From Methylobacterium sp. SyP6R (GTDB taxonomy: Bacteria > Pseudomonadota > Alphaproteobacteria > Rhizobiales > Beijerinckiaceae): a stretch of 64,000 bases of DNA. The stretch lies in contig NZ_JAAQRC020000001.1 of NCBI RefSeq assembly GCF_019216885.1, positions 5,521,501-5,585,500 of the forward strand. Reading direction: 5' to 3'. The translations under genes were made by a program, and so were the position numbers. Below, piece after piece: positions 48,939 to 57,092 of the stretch; within the stretch, counting starts at the first letter, position 1, and the number at the start of each line of letters is the position of its first letter. The notes beneath the pieces are model-generated. The model ran no database searches and was not told where the DNA came from. It was given only the letters and a program-made list of their open reading frames with translations.

Positions 48939-49193
48939 ATGCGCAGGACCGTTCTTCCCCTCGCCTTCACCGCCATGGCCGCGGCAGCCGGCCTGTTCGG
49001 TGCTACGACCGGGGCGCAGGCCGATCCGGCCTGGGGCCGCGGCGGGCATGGGGGCTACGGCGAGGTCCGCGGTGGGCCGCCGGCCTGGGCGCCGGCGCAT
49101 GGCTGGCGCCGCATGATGGAGCGCTGGGGCGACGACCGCCCGTACCGGGCGATGCGCTACCGGGAGGAGCGGCGATCCTATTACCGCTACTGA
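48939..49193 (+). CDS. Small secreted basic protein
   Basis: An 84-residue protein: signal peptide (about 1-27, MRRTVLPLAFTAMAAAAGLF, cleavage near AQADP), then a Gly/Trp/Arg/Tyr-rich mature part ending REERRSYYRY. The start at 48939 has GGAG 8 bases upstream; an ATG two codons earlier is too close. Its last 190 bases lie antisense to the 3' part of the ArsR reading frame, so one of the two annotations is probably wrong at this end. Function unknown; small YR-rich proteins occur in Methylobacterium (inference). Confidence 0.6.
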   Translation: MRRTVLPLAFTAMAAAAGLFGATTGAQADPAWGRGGHGGYGEVRGGPPAWAPAHGWRRMMERWGDDRPYRAMRYREERRSYYRY

Positions 49194-49635
49194 GCGGCCG
49201 GGATTGAGCCGACGAGGCGCCGCGCGGGCTCAGACCCGGCCGTTCCCGGCCGGGTCGTCGAGCGGCACGGCGTCGCCCGAGGCCGGGCCGGGACGGAGCG
49301 GCCTCGCCGCCGCAGCAGGGCGACGTCGCCGGCAGGCAGACCTCCGGCCGGCCGCCGCAACAGGCTTGCGTCAGATAATCGGTCAGGCCCGTCAGGCCTT
49401 CATGGCGCGCGGAGTAGATCACCGACGCGCCCTGGCGGCGCGAATCGACCAGGCCTGCCTCCTGCAACTGCCGCAGGTGAAAGGTCAGGGTCGAGGGGGC
49501 GCAGCCGATCGCCACGCCGAGCCGCCCGGCCGGCATCCCCTCGGGCAGGGCGTGCAACAGGGTGCGCAGCGCGCGCAGCCGCGTCTCCTGGGCCAGGGCG
49601 GTGAGAGCCGCGAGGGCTCCGGCTTCATCGAGCAT
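49003..49635 (-). CDS. ArsR-family regulator with an unusually long C-terminal extension
   Basis: A 210-residue frame. Residues about 5-90 are a winged-helix ArsR domain: LAQETRLRALRTLLHALPEGMPAGRLGVAIGCAPSTLTFHLRQLQEAGLVDSRRQG. A cysteine cluster follows (TQACCGGRPEVC, then SPCCGG), which could bind As(III) or a metal. ArsR proteins are normally about 100-120 residues; the remaining 90 residues are Arg/Pro/Ser-rich and look like read-through of GC-rich DNA, antisense to the 48939-49193 gene. A lost stop or frameshift near residue 118 is possible. No arsenic gene is adjacent. It diverges from the sigma-factor gene. Confidence 0.75.
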   Translation of the reverse strand: MLDEAGALAALTALAQETRLRALRTLLHALPEGMPAGRLGVAIGCAPSTLTFHLRQLQEAGLVDSRRQGASVIYSARHEGLTGLTDYLTQACCGGRPEVCLPATSPCCGGEAAPSRPGLGRRRAARRPGRERPGLSPRGASSAQSRPLSSGNRIAAPPGSASPGTGGRRPSAPSCGASHAPAPRPAAHRGPRRSPHARRGPRPDRPAPRS

Positions 49636-49715
49636 CGGTCAAGCTTCTATTGCCATCGAAATTCGAACCGTTAAAAAGAAGGCAATCCGACGGGATCAGG
49701 GGCCCTCTCCCGACA

Positions 49716-50402
49716 ATGACAATCAATTCGACCGCGCTGCCGCCCGCGCCACTGCCGCCCTCCGATATGCTTCCCTCGCACGTCATCCAGGATCACCTCA
49801 GACAATCTCTGCAACAATACTTCAGTCCGGTCGCCCAGGACACGCTGCCGGCACGCCTCACCGAGTTGCTGGCCCGGTTCGAGGCCTCCCTGGCGGCGCG
49901 GGGGGAGGCGATCAGCTTCGATTTCCGTAACGCCCTGATGACGGCGTTGCCGGCCCTGCGCACTTTCGGCCTCTCGCTGTCGCACGACGTGGTGCGGGCC
50001 GACGACCTGGTTCAGGAGACCTGCGCCAAGGCCTGGGCGAACCAGCACCGTTTCCAGGCTGGCACGAACTTCACCGCCTGGCTGTTCACGATCATGCGCA
50101 ACCAGTTCTACACGGATCTGCGGAAGGGGCGACGGGAGGTCGAGGACGGCGACGGCCTGCTCGCCGGACAACTCGCAGCGCCGGCCGACCAGGATCATGC
50201 CAGCACCCTGCGGGTGGTCCAGGAGCGGATGCAGGCCCTCCCCGAGGCCCAGCGCCAGGCGCTGCTGCTGATCGGCGCCGAGGGATACACCTACGAGGAG
50301 GCGGCCGTGCGGCTCGGCTGCCAGGTCGGCACGGTGAAGAGCCGGGTCAGCCGGGCGCGCTCGTCGCTGCTGGCGGCGCTCGGCGAGGTAGTGGATCATT
50401 GA
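49716..50402 (+). CDS. ECF sigma factor of the EcfG (general stress) type with an N-terminal NepR-like segment
   Basis: A 228-residue protein. Residues about 22-58 (SHVIQDHLRQSLQQYF and TLPARLTELLARFEAS) resemble the conserved helices of the anti-sigma factor NepR, with its LR...Y and iP-rl--LL pattern. Sigma region 2 (about 75-140) has VRADDLVQETCAKAW and LFTIMRNQFYTDLRK; region 4 (about 170-222) has ALLLIGAEGYTYEEAAVRLGCQVGTVKSRVSRAR, as in EcfG. The start at 49716 gives MTINSTALPP. EcfG controls the general stress response through PhyR and NepR; neither lies nearby. A NepR-sigma fusion would be self-inhibiting. Sigma part certain; NepR part inferred from pattern. Confidence 0.85.
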   Translation: MTINSTALPPAPLPPSDMLPSHVIQDHLRQSLQQYFSPVAQDTLPARLTELLARFEASLAARGEAISFDFRNALMTALPALRTFGLSLSHDVVRADDLVQETCAKAWANQHRFQAGTNFTAWLFTIMRNQFYTDLRKGRREVEDGDGLLAGQLAAPADQDHASTLRVVQERMQALPEAQRQALLLIGAEGYTYEEAAVRLGCQVGTVKSRVSRARSSLLAALGEVVDH

Positions 50403-50477
50403 TCCACCCGGCATCCAGAACGATCGATCGGGCTCGACGGCGTGGCCCGTATCGTCCGGTTCGCAGGTGACGGGACG

Positions 50478-50562
50478 TGGTGGGGGAAGTAGGACTCGAA
50501 CCTACGAAGGCATAGCCAGCGGATTTACAGTCCGCCCCCTTTGCCGCTCGGGACATTCCCCC
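50478..50562 (-). tRNA. tRNA-Tyr (anticodon GTA), copy 1
   Basis: The minus strand folds as an 85-nt class II tRNA with encoded CCA. Acceptor stem GGGGGAA pairs with TTCCCCC; anticodon GTA lies in ACTGTAAAT; a long variable arm and the T arm GTAGGTTCGAGTCCTAC are present. Identical in its tRNA body to the copy 239 bp away. Confidence 0.96.
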
Positions 50563-50716
50563 ACGCTGCCGTTGCCGGCAGGGCCGCCGCATCGGCGGCG
50601 GGTCCTTATGCTGGGGTGCCCTGCGCCTGTCAAGCTGAGCGCACGGAGCCCCCAACGAGCCCCGCCGTCGATGCCTGACGACATCTGCAATACAGGGCTT
50701 GTTCTGAAAAATGGAA

Positions 50717-50801
50717 TGGTGGGGGAAGTAGGACTCGAACCTACGAAGGCATAGCCAGCGGATTTACAGTCCGCCCCCTTTGCCGCTCGGGACATTCCCC
50801 C
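50717..50801 (-). tRNA. tRNA-Tyr (anticodon GTA), copy 2
   Basis: Second copy, same body sequence, acceptor stem, GTA anticodon and encoded CCA. The upstream flank (CGGCAACGGCAGCGT as read on the minus strand) matches that of copy 1, so the pair arose by tandem duplication of about 239 bp. Copy 2 is transcribed first if both share a promoter. Confidence 0.96.
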
Positions 50802-50957
50802 ACGCTGCCGTTGCCGGCAGGGGCCGCCTCTCGGCGACGGGGCCCTTATGGTGGGGTGCCCGGGGGGTGTCAAGCCGCGATCGGTGGCCGGCTCATACGA
50901 TCTCCGACTGATCGCTTTCGCGATGCGGAGATCGGCTTCGCTCAAGCGCCGCGCGGG

Positions 50958-51005
50958 CCGGTGAGACGAAATCCCGAGGAAATCTTCCGGATTTCGTCTC
51001 ACCGG
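50958..51005 (-). terminator. 17-bp perfect hairpin after recJ
   Basis: CCGGTGAGACGAAATCC (50958-50974) and its exact reverse complement (50989-51005) with a 14-base loop, 7 bases after the recJ stop. It may end recJ transcription or be a palindromic repeat. Confidence 0.65.
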
Positions 51006-51012
51006 AGCCGTC

Positions 51013-52806
51013 TCAGCTCGCCTCCGCCACGTCGCAGAGGCGCAGCTCGACCCGGTCGGCGCCGCGCCAGCGGTCGCGGGAGAGGGTGCCGGCGGCGTGG
51101 ATGTCGCGGCCGATATGCGAGAGCAGGAGCCGCCCGACCGGCGATTCCGCCGCCCGGAACGCGATGGCGCCGACCGCGACGCCGTCCCGGCCGCGCAGCT
51201 GTGCCTTGACGTGCCCGGTGCCGACGACGCGCGCATCGGCGACGCGGTGGCGGGCGAGCGCGAAGACCGGCTCCGGGGCGCCCTGGCCGAACGGACCGGC
51301 CCGCTCGACGGCATCCGCCAGATCCGGCTGCACGCCGCCGGCCGAGACCATGCCGTCGACCAGCAGCGCCTCGCCGAGGCGCGCCTCGGCCACCGAGGCC
51401 GCGAGGTCGCCCGACAGTGCCTCGCGGAACCGGTCGAGGTCGAGGGCGGCGAGCGTCACGCCCGCCGCCATGGCGTGGCCGCCGCCCTTGGCCGCCAACC
51501 CGGCCTCGACGCAGGCCCGGACCGCCCGGCCGAGATCGGCGCCGGGGATCGAGCGGCCCGAGCCGGTGGCGGTGCCGTCCTGGCGGAGCGCGAAGGCGAA
51601 GGCCGGGCGGCCGAAGCGCTCCTTGAGGCGGGCCGCGATCAGCCCGACGATGCCCGGATGCCAGTCCGGGCTGCCGGCGACGAGGACCGGCTGGTCGGGG
51701 TCGCGCTCGAGCCGCATTCCCATCTCGGCCTCGGCTTCCGCCACGGCGGCGGCCTCGATCGCCTGGCGCTCGCGGTTGAGCGCATCGAGTTGGGCGGCGA
51801 TGCCGGCGGCCTCGATCGGATCCTCGCAGAGCAGCAGCCGGGCGCCGAGCGTCGAATCGCCGATGCGCCCGCCGGCATTGATGCGCGGCCCGAGCAGGAA
51901 GCCGAGATGCCAGGCCTGCGGCGCCTCCCCGAGGCCGGCCGCGTCGAGGAGGGCGGCGAGGCCCCGCCGGCCGCGCCCGCGCATCACCGCGAGGCCCTGG
52001 CGCACGAAGGCGCGGTTGAGGCCGTGCAGCGGCACCACGTCGGCGATGGTGGCGAGCGCCACGAGATCGAGACCGGCCATCAGGTCGGGAATGGCGAGGC
52101 CGTCGCGGCGCAGGCGCCGGTTGAGCGCCACCAGCGTGAGGAAGACGACACCGGCGGCACAGAGATGGCCGAGGCCCGACAGGTCGTCGAGGCGGTTCGG
52201 GTTCACCACGGCGCGGGCCTGGGGCAGCACCTCCGGCGCGCCGTGATGGTCGAGCACTACCACGTCCATCCCGAGGCGGCCGGCTTCGGCCAGCGGCTCG
52301 TGCCCGGCCGTACCGCAATCGACGGTAACGAGGAGGGTGGCGCCTTCCGCGGCGAGCATCCTGACCGCCGCGACGTTGGGGCCGTAGCCTTCGGTGATGC
52401 GGTCGGGGATGTGGAGCCGGTAGGGCACGCCGAGGTCGCGGAGCGCACTCGCGAGCAGCGCGGCGCTCGCCGCGCCGTCGACGTCGTAATCGCCGAAGAT
52501 CGCGACTTTCTCGCGCTTCAGGATCGCCTCGGCCAGACGGTCGGCTGCCGCCTCCATGTCGACCAGCACGGCCGGGTCGGGGAGGAGGTCGCGCAGGCGC
52601 GGCTCGAGGAAGCCCGGCACGGCATGGAGATCGACCCCGCGGCCGGCCAGCACCCGGGCCAGCACCTCCGGCAGGCCGTGGCCCTGCGCGATGGCGACCG
52701 CGAGGCTCTGCGCCGGCGCCGAGGCGCAGCGCTCGTGCCAGGGCCGCCCGAGCGCGGAGCGGTGAACGTCGAGGAGCGGGCGGGGCAGGTCGAGGAGCAT
52801 GGACAC
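51013..52806 (-). CDS. recJ: Single-stranded-DNA-specific exonuclease RecJ
   Basis: A 597-residue DHH-family 5'-3' exonuclease for recombination and mismatch repair. Motifs: FGDYDVDGAASAALL (about residue 105), LLVTVDCGTAGHEPLAEA, VVVLDHHGAPEVLP (DHH) and VNPNRLDDLSGLGHLCAAGVVF, with the GGRIGDSTLGARLLL and VAGSPDWHPGIVGLIAARLKERF segments and a DHHA1 GGGHAMAAG. All metal-binding Asp/His residues appear intact. Length is normal. The first two Met codons (52806 or 52800) are equally plausible. Confidence 0.95.
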   Translation of the reverse strand: MSMLLDLPRPLLDVHRSALGRPWHERCASAPAQSLAVAIAQGHGLPEVLARVLAGRGVDLHAVPGFLEPRLRDLLPDPAVLVDMEAAADRLAEAILKREKVAIFGDYDVDGAASAALLASALRDLGVPYRLHIPDRITEGYGPNVAAVRMLAAEGATLLVTVDCGTAGHEPLAEAGRLGMDVVVLDHHGAPEVLPQARAVVNPNRLDDLSGLGHLCAAGVVFLTLVALNRRLRRDGLAIPDLMAGLDLVALATIADVVPLHGLNRAFVRQGLAVMRGRGRRGLAALLDAAGLGEAPQAWHLGFLLGPRINAGGRIGDSTLGARLLLCEDPIEAAGIAAQLDALNRERQAIEAAAVAEAEAEMGMRLERDPDQPVLVAGSPDWHPGIVGLIAARLKERFGRPAFAFALRQDGTATGSGRSIPGADLGRAVRACVEAGLAAKGGGHAMAAGVTLAALDLDRFREALSGDLAASVAEARLGEALLVDGMVSAGGVQPDLADAVERAGPFGQGAPEPVFALARHRVADARVVGTGHVKAQLRGRDGVAVGAIAFRAAESPVGRLLLSHIGRDIHAAGTLSRDRWRGADRVELRLCDVAEAS

Positions 52807-52961
52807 GGGCAGGAGTGTAGCGGGATTCGCAGGATCGCGCTGCCGCAGCCGGGCGACACCTGTGGGCGGTCGTGCGGCTGGGAGGCACGCCGGATGATCC
52901 CTCCCCGCCGAGGCAGGGCTGTTCGGGAGAAAGATTCGGGAGAAAGAAGTGGCACGGGCTT

Positions 52962-53172
52962 CTCCTCTCCCCGCGGGCGGGGAGAGGGCTGCGAACCCCT
53001 TGTCGGGTTCGCAGCAAGCCCGAAGGGCAAGGGTGAGGGGGTGTTTCCGGATAAGAGCCTCACTCGTCGAGACCCCCTCACCCTCGCTCCAGCTGCGCCT
53101 GCGCTTGCCGCGTCACCTGAACGGTGGTGGGATCTTCGATCCCCAGGCCCTCTCCCCGCCCGCGGGGAGAGG
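52962..53172. repeat. Large palindromic repeat between recJ and pntB
   Basis: Outer arms at 52962-52989 and 53145-53172 are perfect 28-bp inverse copies (CTCCTCTCCCCGCGGGCGGG... ). An inner inverted pair lies at 53030-53041 (AGGGTGAGGGGG) and 53073-53084 (CCCCCTCACCCT). It belongs to the same style of GC-rich palindromes as the repeat at 26206-26372, without matching it exactly. Confidence 0.85.
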
Positions 53173-53250
53173 AGAGCACCCGCGCCTTTCCTTTTTCCGG
53201 ACAGCCCTGCCGCAGAGGGGGAAGCGACTGCGCGGGCCCCTGGAACGCGA

Positions 53251-53275
53251 AAAGCGGGGCATGAAGCCCCGCTTT
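53251..53275 (-). terminator. Rho-independent terminator of the pnt operon
   Basis: Perfect 10-bp stem AAAGCGGGGC / GCCCCGCTTT with ATGAA loop; on the minus strand it ends in TTT, 50 bases past the pntB stop. Confidence 0.85.
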
Positions 53276-53324
53276 CCAAGTGCCGAGTAAAGCTCCGGCC
53301 AATCGTACCCTAACGGACCGACCG

Positions 53325-54725
53325 TCAGAAGTTCTTGACGATCTCGTCGACCACCTTCTTGGCGTCGCCGAACAGCATCATGGTGTTGTCGCGGAAGAAC
53401 ACCTCGTTCTCGACGCCGGCATAGCCCGAGCCCATGCCGCGCTTGATGAACAGCACGGTCTTGGCCCGCTCCACGTCGAGGATCGGCATGCCGTAGATCG
53501 GCGATTGCGGATCGGTCTTGGCGGCCGGGTTGGTGACGTCGTTGGCGCCGATCACGAAGGCCACGTCGGCCTGCGGGAACTCGCCGTTGATGTCCTCCAG
53601 CTCGTGCACCTCGTCGTAGGGCACGTTGGCCTCGGCGAGCAGCACGTTCATGTGGCCCGGCATGCGGCCCGCCACCGGGTGGATGGCGTACTTCACGTCG
53701 ACGCCGGCCTTCTTGAGCTGGTCGGCCATCTCACGCAGCGAGTGCTGGGCCTGCGCCACCGCCATGCCGTAGCCCGGCACGATGATGACCTTCTCGGCGT
53801 TCTTCATGATGAAGGCCGCATCGTCCGCCGAGCCCTGCTTGACCGGCCGGGTCTCGACCTGCCCGCCGCCGGAGGAAGCCGCGGCGTCGCCGCCGAAGCC
53901 GCCCAGGATGACCGAGATGAACGAGCGGTTCATCGCGTGGCACATGATGTAGGACAGGATCGCGCCCGACGAGCCGACCAGCGCGCCGGTGATGATCAGC
54001 GCGAGGTTGCCCAGCGTGAAGCCGATGCCCGCGGCCGCCCAGCCCGAGTAGGAGTTGAGCATCGAGACCACGACCGGCATGTCCGCGCCGCCGATCGGGA
54101 TGATCAGGAGGCCGCCGAGCACGAAGGACAGGATCACGATCAGCCAGAACAGCACCTTGCTGCCGCCGCCGATGAAGCCGGCGAGCAGCGCCACCAGCAC
54201 GATGGCGAGCACGATGTTGATGGCGTGGCGCTGCGGCAGCATGATCGGCTTGCCCGACATGCGCCCGTCGAGCTTCAGGAACGCGATCACCGAGCCGGTG
54301 AAGGTGATGGCGCCGATGGCCACACCCAGACCCATCTCGAACAGCGACTGCTTGTGGATCGCGCCGTTCTCGATGATGCCGAAGGCCTGCGGCGCGTAGA
54401 GCGCGCCGGCCGCCACCGCGACGGCCGCGAGGCCGACGAGGGAGTGGAAGGCCGCGACGAGCTGCGGCATCGCCGTCATCGGTACGCGCTTGGCGATCAC
54501 CGCGCCGGCGCCGCCGCCGATGCCGAGACCCAGCAGCACCAGGAACCATGCCCCGACGCCGGACGGCGCATGGCCGACCAGCGTCGTCAGGATGGCGATG
54601 CCCATGCCGATCATGCCGTACAGGTTGCCCTGCCGGGAGGTGGTCGGATGGGACAGGCCCCGCAGCGCCAGGATGAACAGGACGCCGGAGACGAGGTAGA
54701 GGAGCGAGGAGACGTTCTCCGACAT
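53325..54725 (-). CDS. pntB: NAD(P) transhydrogenase subunit beta
   Basis: A 466-residue protein with the membrane domain II (about 1-265, nine or so helices) and the NADP-binding domain III (about 290-466) with VIIVPGYGMAVAQAQHSLREMADQLKKAGVDVKYAIHPVAGRMPGHMNVLLAEA and VAFVIGANDVTNPAA. It moves protons across the inner membrane while transferring hydride from NADH to NADP+. Ends with the normal KKVVDEIVKNF. Last gene of the pntA1-A2-B operon, 4 bases after the pntA2 stop. Confidence 0.97.
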   Translation of the reverse strand: MSENVSSLLYLVSGVLFILALRGLSHPTTSRQGNLYGMIGMGIAILTTLVGHAPSGVGAWFLVLLGLGIGGGAGAVIAKRVPMTAMPQLVAAFHSLVGLAAVAVAAGALYAPQAFGIIENGAIHKQSLFEMGLGVAIGAITFTGSVIAFLKLDGRMSGKPIMLPQRHAINIVLAIVLVALLAGFIGGGSKVLFWLIVILSFVLGGLLIIPIGGADMPVVVSMLNSYSGWAAAGIGFTLGNLALIITGALVGSSGAILSYIMCHAMNRSFISVILGGFGGDAAASSGGGQVETRPVKQGSADDAAFIMKNAEKVIIVPGYGMAVAQAQHSLREMADQLKKAGVDVKYAIHPVAGRMPGHMNVLLAEANVPYDEVHELEDINGEFPQADVAFVIGANDVTNPAAKTDPQSPIYGMPILDVERAKTVLFIKRGMGSGYAGVENEVFFRDNTMMLFGDAKKVVDEIVKNF

Positions 54726-54729
54726 CGCC

Positions 54730-55179
54730 TCAGGCCTTCTTCTTGTACATGCTGAGCATGCGCTGGGTGACGAGGAAGCCGCCGAAGATGTTCACGCTGG
54801 CAAAGACCAGGCCGATGAACCCGAAGAAGCGGGCCCAAGCAGTGCCCTTCTCGATCAGCGGAACGCCGACGGCCAGCAGCGCACCGACCACGATCACCGA
54901 GGAGATCGCATTGGTGACGGACATCAGCGGGGTGTGCAGCGCCGGGGTCACCGACCAGACGACGTAATAGCCGACGAAGATCGCCAGCACGAAGATCGCG
55001 AGGCGGAACACGGTCGGGTCGATGGCGCCGTGGGTCGCGGCGGCGACGCCGTGGCCGACGCTGTCGGCGATGATCGCCGCCTGGTCGGCGGCGCGGGCGG
55101 CGATGTCGGCCGCGTTGCGGGCGGCGGCGGCGGCGGCGCGTGCCTGCTCGGCCGCCTGGTCGGGGGGAAGGGTAGCCAT
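54730..55179 (-). CDS. pntA2: NAD(P) transhydrogenase subunit alpha part 2
   Basis: A 149-residue small membrane subunit with an Ala-rich N-terminal tail (about 1-55) and three helices (about 56-140): [36 protein letters not shown] and [25 protein letters not shown]. The [18 protein letters not shown] segment is conserved. Alphaproteobacteria split the alpha subunit this way. The N-terminal tail is longer than usual for the family. Confidence 0.95.
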   Translation of the reverse strand: MATLPPDQAAEQARAAAAAARNAADIAARAADQAAIIADSVGHGVAAATHGAIDPTVFRLAIFVLAIFVGYYVVWSVTPALHTPLMSVTNAISSVIVVGALLAVGVPLIEKGTAWARFFGFIGLVFASVNIFGGFLVTQRMLSMYKKKA

Positions 55180-55210
55180 GAGGTCTCCTCCGATTGCGGG
55201 GCGAGCGGCC

Positions 55211-56353
55211 TTAGGCCGCCTTGGGCTGGAAGTTCGGGTGGACGACGGCGCCGTCGCGGGTCAGGCAGGTCGCCTTGACGAGTTCGTCGTCCCACTTCAC
55301 CGCCAGCGTCTTCGCGGCCTTGTCGACCAGGGTCTCGACGAAGGCGTAGAGGTTGCGGGCGTAGAGGCTCGACGAGGTGGCGGCCAGCCTTCCTGGCACG
55401 TTGGCGTAGCCGACGATCTTCACGCCGTTCCCGGTCTCGACGACCTCGTCGGCCTTGACGCCCTCGACGTTGCCGCCGCGCTCGACCGCGAGGTCGACGA
55501 GCACCGAGCCCGGACGCATCGCCGCCACCATGTCGGCGGTGACGAGCCTGGGCGCCGGCCGCCCGGGGATCAGCGCGGTGGTGACCACGATGTCCTGCTT
55601 GGCGATGTGGCTCGCGACCAGCTCCGCCTGCTTCTTGCGGTACTCGGCCGACATCTCCTTGGCGTAGCCGCCGGCGGTCTCGGCCTGCTTGAACTCGTCG
55701 TCCTCGACGGCGACGAACTTGGCGCCGAGCGACTCGACCTGCTCCTTGGCGGCGGGCCGCACGTCGGTGGCGGTCACCACCGCGCCCATGCGGCGGGCGG
55801 TCGCGATGGCCTGCAGCCCGGCGACGCCGGCGCCCATCACGAAGATGCGGGCCGCCGGGACGGTGCCGGCCGCGGTCATCATCATCGGCAGCGCCCGGCC
55901 GTAGACGGCGGCGCCGTCGACGACGGCGCGGTAGCCCGCGAGGTTGGCCTGGCTGGAGAGCACGTCCATCACCTGGGCGCGGGTGATGCGGGGCATCAGC
56001 TCCATGGCGATCGCCGAGACGCCGGCATCGGCCATCGCCTTGACCTCGGCCTCGTGGCCGTAGGGATCCATGATGGCGATCACGATCGCGCCGCGCTTCA
56101 GCGCGGGCAGCTCGTCGGCGGCGGGGCGGCGCACCTTGAGGACGATATCCGCCCCCTCGGCCGCGGCCTTGGCGTCGGGCGCGATCGAGGCACCGGCGGC
56201 CTCGTAATCCGCATCCGGCACGCCGGCCTTCAGGCCCGCCCCGGACTGCACCGTCACCTCGGCCCCGAGAGCCTTGTACTTCTTCACCGTTTCCGGGACT
56301 GCCGCGACACGCGGCTCCGCCGGATCGGTCTCGGATAGGACCGCGATCCGCAT
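55211..56353 (-). CDS. pntA1: NAD(P) transhydrogenase subunit alpha part 1
   Basis: A 380-residue soluble NAD-binding domain [18 protein letters not shown] start, the alanine-dehydrogenase-like fold with [27 protein letters not shown] and the Rossmann [26 protein letters not shown] near residue 170. Ends HPNFQPKAA, normal for this subunit. First gene of the operon. A terminator hairpin of the upstream COX4-like gene lies before it, so it likely has its own promoter at about 56355-56440. Confidence 0.96.
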   Translation of the reverse strand: MRIAVLSETDPAEPRVAAVPETVKKYKALGAEVTVQSGAGLKAGVPDADYEAAGASIAPDAKAAAEGADIVLKVRRPAADELPALKRGAIVIAIMDPYGHEAEVKAMADAGVSAIAMELMPRITRAQVMDVLSSQANLAGYRAVVDGAAVYGRALPMMMTAAGTVPAARIFVMGAGVAGLQAIATARRMGAVVTATDVRPAAKEQVESLGAKFVAVEDDEFKQAETAGGYAKEMSAEYRKKQAELVASHIAKQDIVVTTALIPGRPAPRLVTADMVAAMRPGSVLVDLAVERGGNVEGVKADEVVETGNGVKIVGYANVPGRLAATSSSLYARNLYAFVETLVDKAAKTLAVKWDDELVKATCLTRDGAVVHPNFQPKAA

Positions 56354-56442
56354 TCAGGCTTCCTCTGGTCGATACACGGCGCGACGCGCCGATCCCCCCT
56401 CCAGGGTCGGCATGTACAAGGCCACGCCTGCCCCACAACTGT

Positions 56443-56474
56443 AAAGCCGTCCCCTGTCGCCAGGGAACGGCTTT
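56443..56474 (-). terminator. Terminator between the COX4-like gene and pntA1
   Basis: Imperfect hairpin AAAGCCGT-CCC / GGG-A-ACGGCTTT in the 200-bp gap; on the minus strand it ends in a short T-run. It fits termination of the upstream small gene. Confidence 0.65.
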
Positions 56475-56552
56475 CGTTACAAATTCTACACGATTAAGTC
56501 ACGCGCAATTTATCTGGCGCGGGAGGGAGGGGCGGGCAGGCCGCCCGCATCC

Positions 56553-56846
56553 TCAGTAGAAGGCCAGCATGAGGGCGAGCAGAGCGGCCACCACGGCGGG
56601 AGCGCGCCAGCCGATGCCGGGCGCGAGCGCCCCGATGGCCCCGGCGACGCCGCCGAGCACCACGCCGACGATGGCCGAGATCCAGGCCTCGCGGACGCCG
56701 CCGACGGCGAGCGACAGGACCCAGCAGATCACGACGCCGGTGGCGATCTCGACGAAGGTGACGAAGCCGCGATAGGTCGCCTCGTGCGACGGGCCGTCCA
56801 TCTCCGGGCGGTAGGCGGAGTCGGTGGCGTGTGTGATGTCGGCCAT
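56553..56846 (-). CDS. aa3-type cytochrome c oxidase subunit IV-like protein
   Basis: A 97-residue protein starting MADITHATDSAYRPEMDGPS. The HEATYRGFVTF segment is the family mark (bacterial aa3 oxidase subunit IV, PF07835), followed by three hydrophobic helices (about 31-48, 53-72 and 77-95). Subunit IV of Rhodobacter/Paracoccus is about 50 residues with one helix, so this is a longer version. The start at 56846 was chosen because upstream translation lacks features. It lies before pntA1, a linkage known in alphaproteobacteria, and is ended by its own terminator. Confidence 0.82.
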   Translation of the reverse strand: MADITHATDSAYRPEMDGPSHEATYRGFVTFVEIATGVVICWVLSLAVGGVREAWISAIVGVVLGGVAGAIGALAPGIGWRAPAVVAALLALMLAFY

Positions 56847-57092
56847 GATGCGGTAGACCCCGTCTTGTGCTCGTTGGCCGGGCTTTAACGCATGCCCAAG
56901 GTCCCGGCAATCAGCCGCAGCCAAACCCCGCGCGGGACGCTGATCCCGCCGGCCAGGCTGCAAATCCCTGTGGATGTTCACGTCTTCGGCACCGGAGACG
57001 GCTCGGGCCGTCTCGTGCGGCCCCGATCCGCCGAAGGTCGAAGTGCGAATCCGCACCTTTTTCCCGGTCTAAGGTGGCGAGGCGCCGAGCCA

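Noticed and set aside
50478..50801. tRNA-associated integration (attachment) site
   Set aside because: Both tRNA copies are complete and no integrase or phage gene is near; tandem duplication explains the repeat.
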